From: BPGX01 sp037447455 | GTDB taxonomy: Bacteria; Bacteroidota; Bacteroidia; B-17B0; Aurantibacillaceae | Direction: 5' to 3' | DNA length: 64,000 bases | Assembly: GCA_037447455.1 (NCBI GenBank) | Contig: JBBIGQ010000002.1 | Coordinates: forward strand, 124,001-188,000 | In this document: positions 34,900 through 43,021 of the stretch, piece by piece | Numbering within the stretch: the stretch's first letter is position 1 | How the letters are laid out: each line of letters begins with the position of its first letter | Made by a program: the position numbers and the translations under genes | The notes under the pieces: model-generated | Database searches by the model: none | What the model was told of the DNA's origin: nothing | The model's input: the letters and a program-made list of their open reading frames with translations, nothing else

Positions 34900-35994
34900 A
34901 TGAATCCAATTTCAAGGTCAATGTTTTTTTTAGGAGTTTTAATAATGGTAATTTCATTATACTCTCCCATTTGGGAAGTATCTCTGGAAGCCCCACAATA
35001 TCCTAATCCTATTGGAATGTATATATACATTGATGGAATAAAGGGAATTAACGAGCACGATCTGGAAAACATCAACCTTTTGAATCACTATATCGGCATG
35101 AAAAAAATTGCCCCTGAAAGCATCCCAGAATTAAGATTTATGAAGTTTTTTGTATACTTTTTCATTATTTCAGGATTGTTAATAGTATGGGTCAATAAAA
35201 AATTTCCTGTTTATCTATGGACAATTCTTGTTATTGCCGCTTCCTTTGTGGCTCTTTATAATTTTCATTTATGGGGAAAAGATTATGGTACCAACTTAGA
35301 TCCCCTTGCACCTATAAAAGTTGAGAATATGACATATATACCACCACTTATTGGTAAAAAACAACTTTTGAACATTACGGCCTACTCTTATCCTGCTATT
35401 GGCGGAATATTCTTTATATTAAGCATACTTTTGGCATTGAGTGTTTCCGTTTTTAATTTCTTTAGTGAAAAAAAAATGACTAATCATACACTATCTACGA
35501 AATCTACTGTAAACAAAAAAATTAATAATAAATCCAAAGAATTTCTTAAAGAACCTTTTTTATACATAATATTTACCCTTTCATTATTGATGTCAAGTTC
35601 TTGCGCTTCGGGACCTGAACCAATAAATTATAATAATGATGAGTGCTTTCTTTGTAAAATGCTTATATCAGATGAAAGATTTGGTGGAGAGATTATTACT
35701 AAAAAAGGCAAAGTTTACAAGTTTGACTCTATAGAATGTATGATAGAATTTTATTCTTCACAAGATTCAAATGAATTTAAAGAATTATTAACGGTAGATT
35801 ATTCTATTCCTAAAAAACTGATTGATACAAAAACGGCTTACTACCTTCATACCGACGAGATTTCAAGCCCAATGGGTGCCAATATCTTGTCTTTTTCAGT
35901 AAAAGATTCAATGGAAATGTATTTCAATAAATACAATGGTGAAAAAATGAATTTTCAACAAGTTGTGTCGAAATTATCTTCTTCCGAAAAATAG
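34900..35994 (+). CDS. nosL: Integral membrane domain fused to copper chaperone NosL
   Basis: A 364-residue two-part protein. Residues 1-200 have four hydrophobic helices with a soluble loop, like the small membrane protein usually encoded next to nosL in clade II clusters. After a basic linker (EKKMTNHTLSTKSTVNKK) comes a second signal-like segment with an internal lipobox (LLMSSSC). It is followed by NosL: NDECFLCKMLISDERFGGEI with the copper-binding C-x2-C-x-M motif, then SIECMIEFY and SPMGANILSF. NosL supplies Cu(I) for the NosZ CuZ centre. Elsewhere the two parts are often separate genes; the internal lipobox may allow cleavage or a secondary start. Confidence 0.85.
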   Translation: MNPISRSMFFLGVLIMVISLYSPIWEVSLEAPQYPNPIGMYIYIDGIKGINEHDLENINLLNHYIGMKKIAPESIPELRFMKFFVYFFIISGLLIVWVNKKFPVYLWTILVIAASFVALYNFHLWGKDYGTNLDPLAPIKVENMTYIPPLIGKKQLLNITAYSYPAIGGIFFILSILLALSVSVFNFFSEKKMTNHTLSTKSTVNKKINNKSKEFLKEPFLYIIFTLSLLMSSSCASGPEPINYNNDECFLCKMLISDERFGGEIITKKGKVYKFDSIECMIEFYSSQDSNEFKELLTVDYSIPKKLIDTKTAYYLHTDEISSPMGANILSFSVKDSMEMYFNKYNGEKMNFQQVVSKLSSSEK

Positions 35995-36018
35995 TTTTTT
36001 ATTTTCTTTGAGCGTGAA

Positions 36019-37251
36019 ATGAATAGTTTACGTTGTATTTTTATTAGTATCTTCTTTTTTTGCTCTGCATTTGAAATCAATGCCTTAAAAATAAAAACTG
36101 ACGGTCAGAGTATTGCTTTTGCTATACAAAAAGCACGTCCATCAGATACAATTATAGTAACAAAAAATATTTACTACGAATACGATATAAAAATTTTCAA
36201 ACCAGTAGTTTTATTGGCAGAATCAGATGTGGTAATAGATGTCAATTTTAAAGGGAATGGTTTTGTAGTATCATCAAATAATGCGGTAATTAAAGGTTTT
36301 TGTATAAAAAATATTCCTGTAAGTTACTTAAAAGAAAATTCGGCTATTTACCTAAACAGCGTGAAAAATTGCATTATATCAGATAATGTTATTCAAAACA
36401 GTTTTTTTGGTATTTATCTTTCAAAATCTGAAAATTGTGTCATAAAGAAAAATACGGTTATTGGACAATCTAAAAAAGAAAGTAATTCCGGTAACGCCAT
36501 TCATCTGTGGCAATGTAATAAATGCATTATCAGAGATAATTTTATTCAACAACATCGGGATGGTATTTACCTTGAATTTGTCAAAAATTCTATTATTAAA
36601 AATAATACAAGTCAAAGAAATATACGGTATGGAATGCATTTTATGTTTTCAGATGAGTGCACTTACATTCAAAATTCTTTTACCGAAAATACTGCGGGCG
36701 TAGCCGTCATGTACTCAAAAAAAATTAAAATGTTTGGAAACTATTTTGGACAAAATTGGAGTTATGTTTCAAATGGTATTTTATTAAAAGATATTAAAGA
36801 GAGTGATATTGCCTATAATGTGTTCAAAAATAATTCTATAGCAATATATATGGAAGGATGCATAAATAATTCTATTAAATACAATACTATTCTTAAAAAC
36901 GGATGGGCACTAAAAATTTATGGTAATTGTGATAATAACTTAATTATGTACAATAATTTTATAGATAATTTTTTTGAAGTGGTTTCAAATACCTCTGTAA
37001 ACAATAATCTTTTTCAAAAAAATTTCTGGAGCAATTATTCTGGCTATGATTTAGATAAAAACGATATCGGCGATATTCCACACCGCCCGGTGAGTTTAAC
37101 AACTTACATATTAGAAATTTCACCACATTCTATCGTATTATTCCAAAGTGGATTTTTAGACTTATTGAATTTAATTGAACGAATCAATCCAGAATTTACA
37201 CCTGCTACTTTATCTGACAATATGCCCCTTATGAATCCTATCAAAAATTAA
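36019..37251 (+). CDS. nosD: NosD, periplasmic beta-helix protein for CuZ assembly
   Basis: A 410-residue exported protein (signal ...FFFCSAFEINALK) made of right-handed beta-helix (CASH) repeats, with recurring N-x-x-x-N turns: NCIISDNVIQNSFFGIYLS, NCVIKKNTVIG, KCIIRDNFIQ, KNSIIKNNTS. The C-terminal FWSNYSGYDLDKNDIGDIPH is a NosD family signature. It works with the NosFY ABC transporter in copper-sulfur centre maturation of NosZ. It ends 4 bp before nosF. Confidence 0.93.
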   Translation: MNSLRCIFISIFFFCSAFEINALKIKTDGQSIAFAIQKARPSDTIIVTKNIYYEYDIKIFKPVVLLAESDVVIDVNFKGNGFVVSSNNAVIKGFCIKNIPVSYLKENSAIYLNSVKNCIISDNVIQNSFFGIYLSKSENCVIKKNTVIGQSKKESNSGNAIHLWQCNKCIIRDNFIQQHRDGIYLEFVKNSIIKNNTSQRNIRYGMHFMFSDECTYIQNSFTENTAGVAVMYSKKIKMFGNYFGQNWSYVSNGILLKDIKESDIAYNVFKNNSIAIYMEGCINNSIKYNTILKNGWALKIYGNCDNNLIMYNNFIDNFFEVVSNTSVNNNLFQKNFWSNYSGYDLDKNDIGDIPHRPVSLTTYILEISPHSIVLFQSGFLDLLNLIERINPEFTPATLSDNMPLMNPIKN

Positions 37252-37255
37252 ATGA

Positions 37256-37975
37256 ATGATAAAAATTCAAAATTTACGCAAATCGTTTGGAAATTTAGAA
37301 GTATTGAAGAATATAAACATTGAAATACCCAACACCAGCTCACTCGCTATACTAGGCCCTAATGGATCAGGTAAAAGTACTCTTATCAAATCAATGCTTG
37401 GTCTTGTTATACCAAATTCTGGGAACATTATCATCAATAACCAGTTGACACATAAAAATCATAAAATAAAAAAACAAATCTCATATTTACCACAAAGTAT
37501 CCAGTTTCCAGAAAATATAACAGTGAATGAACTGATTAAAATGATGGAAGATATTCGCAACGAAAAAGCAGAATACACCTATTGGATAGAACAATTTGAG
37601 CTGCAAAACACACTTACCAAAAAAATTAAAACATTATCTGGTGGTACCAAACAAAAGGTCAATATAATGATTGCACTTATGTTTGATAAAACCGAATACA
37701 TTATTTTAGATGAGCCCACCGTAGGATTAGACCCCATTTCCAGAATTAAATTAAAAGAATGGTTATACCAAAAAAAATCTCAAAATAAAACAATACTCTT
37801 ATGCACTCATATTTTAAGCGATATTGAAGACATTTGCGACACCCTGCTATTCTTACTGGATGGAAAAGTTTATTACTTTGGTACCATTCAGGAACTATTA
37901 GAAAGTTTTAATGAAAACAAACTTGAAAATGCTATTGCAAAAATACTAACACATAAAAAATCCAACATTGCATAA
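37256..37975 (+). CDS. nosF: NosF, ABC transporter ATPase for NosZ maturation
   Basis: A 239-residue ABC ATPase: Walker A GPNGSGKST, Q-loop YLPQSIQFPENITV, signature LSGGTKQKVNI and Walker B YIILDEPTVGLDP. It pairs with NosY and NosD to feed a sulfur species to CuZ. The ATG at 37256 is in frame; another ATG at 37252 is out of frame. It overlaps nosY by 8 bp. Confidence 0.93.
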   Translation: MIKIQNLRKSFGNLEVLKNINIEIPNTSSLAILGPNGSGKSTLIKSMLGLVIPNSGNIIINNQLTHKNHKIKKQISYLPQSIQFPENITVNELIKMMEDIRNEKAEYTYWIEQFELQNTLTKKIKTLSGGTKQKVNIMIALMFDKTEYIILDEPTVGLDPISRIKLKEWLYQKKSQNKTILLCTHILSDIEDICDTLLFLLDGKVYYFGTIQELLESFNENKLENAIAKILTHKKSNIA

Positions 37976-38750
37976 AATTATTAAATATACATTTTTTGAT
38001 TTATTCAGAAGCAAGTGGTTTTTAATCATTGCTCTTTTCTTTTTATCTAACTCTTGGGGACTGCTTTACTTCTCAACTTCATTGTCAAAAGCCATTTTAA
38101 GCATATTGCATGTCAATATCTTTGTAATCCCCATTCTCAGCGCTTTACTGGCTTCAATATATTTTTACAATTCCAGAAATTTTATTGAACTTCTCATATC
38201 TTTACCAATTAAACGAAGCGCCATTTTTCTTGGACAATATCTCGGTATTTCTCTTTCCATCTCTCTTGCCATTTTGTTAGGATTAGGCATCCCTTTTCTG
38301 ATTTATGGAATTTTTTCGGACAGTGAAATATGGAATTTTCTAAACCTTATTATGAATGCTATTTTACTTACATTCATTTTTTCAGCCATTTCTTACAACA
38401 TCTCATTACTGATGAATGATAAAATAAAAGGATTTGGAATGGTCATTCTAATGCTACTAATGTTTACAATAATTTACGATGCAGTTATACTAATACTCTT
38501 ACTTATATTCAAAGATTATCCTCTGGAAAAATTATCCATTATTCTAACTATTTTGAATCCCATTGATTTATCCCGCATCAATACTCTTTTAAAATTAGAT
38601 GTATCTGCCTTAATGGGCTATACAGGTGCCGTTTTTAACAAGTATTTTAATACTTTTTTAGGAACGTTCATTTCTTATACTTCATTATTCCTCTGGATAT
38701 TCTTAAACATAATTTTTCTTTTATCCCTTGTTAGAAAAAAAGATTTTTAA
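37968..38750 (+). CDS. nosY: NosY, ABC transporter permease for NosZ maturation
   Basis: A 260-residue membrane protein with six hydrophobic segments. The N-terminus IIKYTFFDLFRSKWFLIIALFF and the LSPIKRSAIFLGQYLG-like block (SLPIKRSAIFLGQYLGIS) fit the NosY/ABC-2 family, as does the late LNPIDLSRINTLL. The first usable codon is TTG at 37968, inside the end of nosF, implying coupled translation. It is the last nos gene. Confidence 0.9.
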   Translation: MHKIIKYTFFDLFRSKWFLIIALFFLSNSWGLLYFSTSLSKAILSILHVNIFVIPILSALLASIYFYNSRNFIELLISLPIKRSAIFLGQYLGISLSISLAILLGLGIPFLIYGIFSDSEIWNFLNLIMNAILLTFIFSAISYNISLLMNDKIKGFGMVILMLLMFTIIYDAVILILLLIFKDYPLEKLSIILTILNPIDLSRINTLLKLDVSALMGYTGAVFNKYFNTFLGTFISYTSLFLWIFLNIIFLLSLVRKKDF

Positions 38751-38989
38751 AGTAAACCTACTATTTTCTACAAAAAAACAGAGAAAACAAAATTCCTTTA
38801 CAGATTTCTTGGAACTTGATATTCTTTAAAAGTAGTTTCAAAATCTTTATTCTGACTTATATTCAAAGATATCCCTCTCTTTTAATATAAGAAACAGTGG
38901 TAAGAAAGCAGTACATAATACACTTTTGTTAAGTATCAAAATTTTATGCACCTTTGCAAAGTATTTTTATTAAAATCCAATAAAGACCT

Positions 38990-40531
38990 ATGGAAAGACA
39001 TTTAAGCGAGCAAGAAATTATCAGACGACAAAAATTACAACAATTACAGGAGTTAGGCATTAATCCCTATCCGTCAGAAAGTTTTTCCGTTAATGTAACT
39101 GCAAAAGACATTAAAGAAAATTACGAACGGGATAAGTTGAACTACAAAGACGTTTCCATTGCTGGCAGAATCATGAGTGTCCGGGATATGGGAAAAGCCG
39201 CCTTTGCCGTATTACAAGATGCCACCGGAAAAATCCAACTTTATATTAAACGAGATGAAATTTGTCCAAATGAAGATAAAACGCTCTATGACATCGTTTG
39301 GAAAAAACTCATTGACATTGGCGATATTATTGGTGTCATAGGATATGTATTTACAACTAAAACCAGAGAAATTTCCATTCACGTTCTGGAATTAAAACTT
39401 CTGACTAAATCTTTACGCCCATTACCGATTGTAAAAATTGATGAATCAGGCAAAGCACACGATGCCGTTACCGATCCGGAATTCAGATACCGCCAAAGAT
39501 ATGTGGACTTGATTATTAATCCGCATGTAAAAGATATTTTTATCAAACGTTCTAAAATCATTCAATCTATTCGTGAATACTTTAACAGCAAAGGATATCT
39601 TGAAGTGGAAACGCCTATATTACAACCCATTCCCGGAGGTGCCACCGCACGACCGTTTGTAACACATCACAATGCACTGGATATTCCTTTGTATTTGAGA
39701 ATTGCTAATGAATTATATTTAAAACGTTTAATAGTAGGCGGCTTTGACGGTATGTATGAATTTGCAAAAAACTTTCGCAATGAAGGCATTGACCGCTCAC
39801 ACAACCCCGAATTTACAGGACTTGAAATTTATGTGGCTTACAAAGATTACGAATGGATGATGCAGTTTACAGAAACAATGATTGAAAAAGTAGTCATGGA
39901 TTTATACGAAAAAACCGAGATAGAAGTAGAAGATAAACGCATTGACTTCAAAGCACCATTCAAAAGAATCACGATAACAGATGCTATCAAACAAAAAACA
40001 GGCGTAGATATTTCCAACATTACCGAAGAAGAATTAAGACAATTGTGTAAAAAGCATCACATTGAAGTAGATGATAGTATGGGCAAAGGCAAACTAATCG
40101 ATGAATTATTTTCTAACCTATGCGAAAAAGAATTGGTACAACCTACCTTTGTGATGGACTATCCCATTGAGACCTCACCGCTTACTAAAAAGCATCGCAG
40201 CAAGCCCGGCTTTGTAGAACGTTTTGAATTATATATCAATGGGCAAGAAATAGCCAATGCCTACACTGAATTGAACGACCCCATTGATCAATACCAGCGT
40301 TTTGAAGAACAAGTAAAACTCAAACAAAAAGGCGATGACGAAGCAATGTACATGGATTATGATTTCATTCGTGCTTTGGAATACGGAATGCCACCTACTG
40401 CAGGACTGGGCGTAGGAATTGACCGTTTAACAATGCTTCTCACCAACCAACATTCTATTCAAGAAGTTATCCTGTTCCCACAAATGCGTCCTGAAAAAAT
40501 TACAGAAACCGCCGAAAAAGAAACTTTATGA
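38990..40531 (+). CDS. lysS: Lysyl-tRNA synthetase, class II
   Basis: A 513-residue class II synthetase: N-terminal OB-fold anticodon domain (about 55-150, SIAGRIMSVRDMGKAAFAVLQD). Motif 2 is FRNEGIDRSHNPEFTGLE and motif 3 is GLGVGIDRLTMLLTNQ. Motif 1 is in YLEVETPILQPIPGGATARPF. Housekeeping gene, overlapping the next lipoprotein gene by 4 bp. A CACCTTTG sequence at 38949-38956 may be its -7 element. Confidence 0.97.
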   Translation: MERHLSEQEIIRRQKLQQLQELGINPYPSESFSVNVTAKDIKENYERDKLNYKDVSIAGRIMSVRDMGKAAFAVLQDATGKIQLYIKRDEICPNEDKTLYDIVWKKLIDIGDIIGVIGYVFTTKTREISIHVLELKLLTKSLRPLPIVKIDESGKAHDAVTDPEFRYRQRYVDLIINPHVKDIFIKRSKIIQSIREYFNSKGYLEVETPILQPIPGGATARPFVTHHNALDIPLYLRIANELYLKRLIVGGFDGMYEFAKNFRNEGIDRSHNPEFTGLEIYVAYKDYEWMMQFTETMIEKVVMDLYEKTEIEVEDKRIDFKAPFKRITITDAIKQKTGVDISNITEEELRQLCKKHHIEVDDSMGKGKLIDELFSNLCEKELVQPTFVMDYPIETSPLTKKHRSKPGFVERFELYINGQEIANAYTELNDPIDQYQRFEEQVKLKQKGDDEAMYMDYDFIRALEYGMPPTAGLGVGIDRLTMLLTNQHSIQEVILFPQMRPEKITETAEKETL

Positions 40532-41070
40532 AAAAAACATTTTTAGGATTATTCGCTATTGCTTTACTTATTTTCTTTGAAAATTGTAACACTGCTTCAA
40601 AAGCAAAAGAAGAGTCCGTCACAAGTCGCATATTCCCGCAATATTCAGAATACCTTGAGAAAATAATTAAAACTGATAGTTCCATCATTCGGGGTTTAAA
40701 TCTTAATGTTTCTCAAAAAATTATTAAGCGCATAGAAAATAATACTCCTTCTTTGGAAAAAAAAGATACACTTGAGTTTCAATATCAAATTGATAGTTTG
40801 GTATCTTACACAGTAAAATATCTTTCACACAATGACAGTTTGGAAGAAATTAATGTGTGGATTTATAGCAACAATCCCGAGCTTTCTTCACAAATATTTT
40901 CTGAACTCAAAGATTACTATCAAAAAAAATTACCTGACCCTATTGAAGACAAAGGATATGTAGTGTACAATTGTGTTCAAGGTGAACGAAGACCCTTTGT
41001 GGTTTCTATTTCAGATTTTTCTACACCCAACAAAGGACAAATTAATCTGGTCATCTATAAAGATAAATAA
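40528..41070 (+). CDS. Gliding-motility-type or other uncharacterised lipoprotein (GldD-like size), function unknown
   Basis: A 180-residue predicted lipoprotein with signal MKKTFLGLFAIALLIFFENC (lipobox at Cys20). The mature part contains GLNLNVSQKIIKRIEN and a C-terminal alpha/beta region (IWIYSNN-like segment, YYQKKLPDP, YVVYNC). I do not recognise a family with confidence; GldD is mentioned only as a size comparison. It overlaps the lysS stop by 4 bp, so the two are probably cotranscribed. Confidence 0.5.
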   Translation: MKKTFLGLFAIALLIFFENCNTASKAKEESVTSRIFPQYSEYLEKIIKTDSSIIRGLNLNVSQKIIKRIENNTPSLEKKDTLEFQYQIDSLVSYTVKYLSHNDSLEEINVWIYSNNPELSSQIFSELKDYYQKKLPDPIEDKGYVVYNCVQGERRPFVVSISDFSTPNKGQINLVIYKDK

Positions 41071-41160
41071 ATTGATTAAATACTTTTTAGTAAAATTATT
41101 ATTAAATTTTAGCATTCAAAGTACTTAAAATAAAACTTATCTTTGCCAAAAAAGCGTAAA

Positions 41161-41805
41161 ATGAAAAAAAACATTCTTTTTTTAATTTTTGGAATTTACG
41201 CTGTCCATTTCTTTCCCCAAAAAAACTTTGAAGGCAAAATTGAATTTTTGTACTATCAAAGAGACACAACAAAAAATGTTTATATTGTCAAAGATCATAA
41301 TGTACGATTAGACCAATATTCCCAAAAAAATGATGGAACACTTGAGGGAAGTTTTTTGTTTAATTTAAATACCAAAGAAATTAAACTATTGAGTCATAAA
41401 CGAAAACTCTGGAATATTCACAAAAGTACCGTACCTCCTGTTATTAAAGGTAATTGTGAAGTACTGAAAACTCAAAACACTAAAACAATAACCAATATAA
41501 AATGTATCGAATATGTGGTTAAAAATAAAGAAGAAGATATAGAAATATCCTACTGGATAACGAATGGTGGTAATTTTAATTTCTTCATCCCGCTTTTACA
41601 ATTATGGAATAGAAAAGATAAACAATCGGTTTACTTTAGTAAAATTCAGAATTTACCTGCCGGATCAATGCCCATGCTTTCCATTGAAAAACAAATCAGC
41701 ACAGGAAAAATACTATCCAAATTAGAAACAGTGAAAATAACTCATGAAAAAATAAACGACACTGTTTTTTCTATTCCCAAAGATTTTAAAAAATTTGAAG
41801 AATGA
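41161..41805 (+). CDS. DUF4412-like exported protein
   Basis: A 214-residue protein with a signal peptide (IFGIYAVHFFPQK). The body begins FEGKIEFLYYQRDTTKNVYI, then KDHNVRLDQYS and LLSHKRKLWNIHKS, a pattern seen in DUF4412/GLPGLI-like periplasmic proteins of Bacteroidota. The ATG at 41161 gives a normal signal; one six codons upstream is less likely. Function unknown. It overlaps the next gene by 4 bp. Confidence 0.55.
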   Translation: MKKNILFLIFGIYAVHFFPQKNFEGKIEFLYYQRDTTKNVYIVKDHNVRLDQYSQKNDGTLEGSFLFNLNTKEIKLLSHKRKLWNIHKSTVPPVIKGNCEVLKTQNTKTITNIKCIEYVVKNKEEDIEISYWITNGGNFNFFIPLLQLWNRKDKQSVYFSKIQNLPAGSMPMLSIEKQISTGKILSKLETVKITHEKINDTVFSIPKDFKKFEE

Positions 41806-42047
41806 AAAGAGTACTTATTTTTCTCAGCACACTATTTTTTTTATCTTATGCCGTAATGGCGCAATGTGCTATGTGTAAAGCCGCCGCCGAAAGTGATTTA
41901 CAAAACAATCCTAATTCCGTTGCAAAAGGCATTAATTCTGGTATTTTATTTTTAATGGTTATTCCCTATGTTTTAATGGCTTTCTTTTTCAGAAAAGAAA
42001 TAATTCATTTTTTTAAGCGAAAAAGCAACAATGCACACGACTCATAA
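41802..42047 (+). CDS. Small membrane protein with CAMCKAAAESD motif
   Basis: An 81-residue protein: signal peptide ending at AQ, then CAMCKAAAESDLQNNPNSVAKGINSGI directly before one transmembrane helix (about 48-63) and a short basic tail. The short conserved CxxC motif at the mature N-terminus suggests metal or thiol chemistry on the outer face of the membrane. I know this motif as recurrent in Bacteroidota but of unknown function. It is coupled to the preceding gene by a 4-bp overlap. Confidence 0.6.
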   Translation: MKRVLIFLSTLFFLSYAVMAQCAMCKAAAESDLQNNPNSVAKGINSGILFLMVIPYVLMAFFFRKEIIHFFKRKSNNAHDS

Positions 42048-42072
42048 AAGTTCAGATGTTTTTTTAGAAAAA

Positions 42073-43011
42073 TCACATTGTTTGAAAACATCTATTGTAA
42101 AAACTCATTAATTGGTACTGTAAAATCTGTTTCCTGTATTCTCTTGAAAAAAAATCATTATCTACCAATCGCACTTTTTTAATTTTATTTTTCACCCATT
42201 CTGAAAAGGATATATCTGAATCTATGTTGTATTCCCACATAATAGGGGCAGGATCTACACTTCCCAAAGCAATTCTTAACACATTCGCGTGCCTTACAAT
42301 AGCAATAGTAAGCGAGCTAAAATCAATACTTTCTCTTTGCCGGAGTTTATAATAAAAATAATTTTCATAGTTTAATAGTGGTAAATGTATGGAGAGGATT
42401 ATATCGCCCAGATGCAAAGAATGCGGTGAAATTCCATCTCCGGAATAAATAGCAGACAATGGTTTAAAATCTTTTGTTTTGGATTTTGCAGAATAAATGA
42501 GAACTTTCGCATCACAAGCCAATAAAGCAGGCGCCATATCTGATGATAGTTTTGAAAAACAATTCTTTTTTCCACCGGTGGCAATACATTCATCTCCTTC
42601 GCACTTCAAACAACGACCAATACTATTTCTCCACCATTCTGTCTGATCATAAAACACACAACGATTTTCACACAATAAATTACCTCCAATCGTTGCATTG
42701 TATCGTATGACAGGAGAAGCAACAGATTTTACTGCTTCCGTTAAAATTGGAAAATGTTTTCCAATAATTGGATGTGAAATTATATTATTCAATGTTACAC
42801 AGGAACCAATAATCATTTCATTATCTCTTATCAGAATGGTCTTTAGTTCCTCGATATTCGTCAAATCAATAAAGACATCATTGAGAACATTTCTTTGTTT
42901 ATAGTGCATGATTAAATCTGTGCCGCCTGCTATATACTTAAAATTTGAATAATGTGTTGCAAGAGTAACGGCTTCTTCAATACTTTGGGGAGTAAAATAT
43001 TGTTTGTTCAT
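42073..43011 (-). CDS. hcrB: 4-hydroxybenzoyl-CoA reductase beta subunit (FAD and [4Fe-4S])
   Basis: A 312-residue FAD-binding subunit of the xanthine-oxidase family (FKYIAGGTDLIMHYKQR, SPVIRYNATIGGNLLC). It carries the insertion unique to 4-hydroxybenzoyl-CoA reductase (HCR): cysteines 118, 134, 142 and 151, with the same 16-8-9 spacing as the [4Fe-4S] ligands of Thauera HcrB (Cys122, 138, 146, 155, from memory of that structure). Ordinary xanthine dehydrogenases lack this loop. HCR removes the para-hydroxyl of 4-hydroxybenzoyl-CoA to give benzoyl-CoA, the substrate of the divergent bcr operon. It lies 10 bp after the fused hcrCA gene and is the last gene of the minus-strand operon. Confidence 0.85.
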   Translation of the reverse strand: MNKQYFTPQSIEEAVTLATHYSNFKYIAGGTDLIMHYKQRNVLNDVFIDLTNIEELKTILIRDNEMIIGSCVTLNNIISHPIIGKHFPILTEAVKSVASPVIRYNATIGGNLLCENRCVFYDQTEWWRNSIGRCLKCEGDECIATGGKKNCFSKLSSDMAPALLACDAKVLIYSAKSKTKDFKPLSAIYSGDGISPHSLHLGDIILSIHLPLLNYENYFYYKLRQRESIDFSSLTIAIVRHANVLRIALGSVDPAPIMWEYNIDSDISFSEWVKNKIKKVRLVDNDFFSREYRKQILQYQLMSFYNRCFQTM

Positions 43012-43021
43012 ATCTTATTTT

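Noticed and set aside
42054..42093. Inverted repeat AGATGTTTT / AAAACATCT between two convergent genes
   Set aside because: Stem of 9 AT-rich pairs with a 22-base loop, and the right arm is inside hcrB coding sequence; too weak to call a terminator.
42399..42593. Overlapping minus-strand frame inside hcrB
   Set aside because: Alternative frame of a clear coding gene; no start signal or homology.
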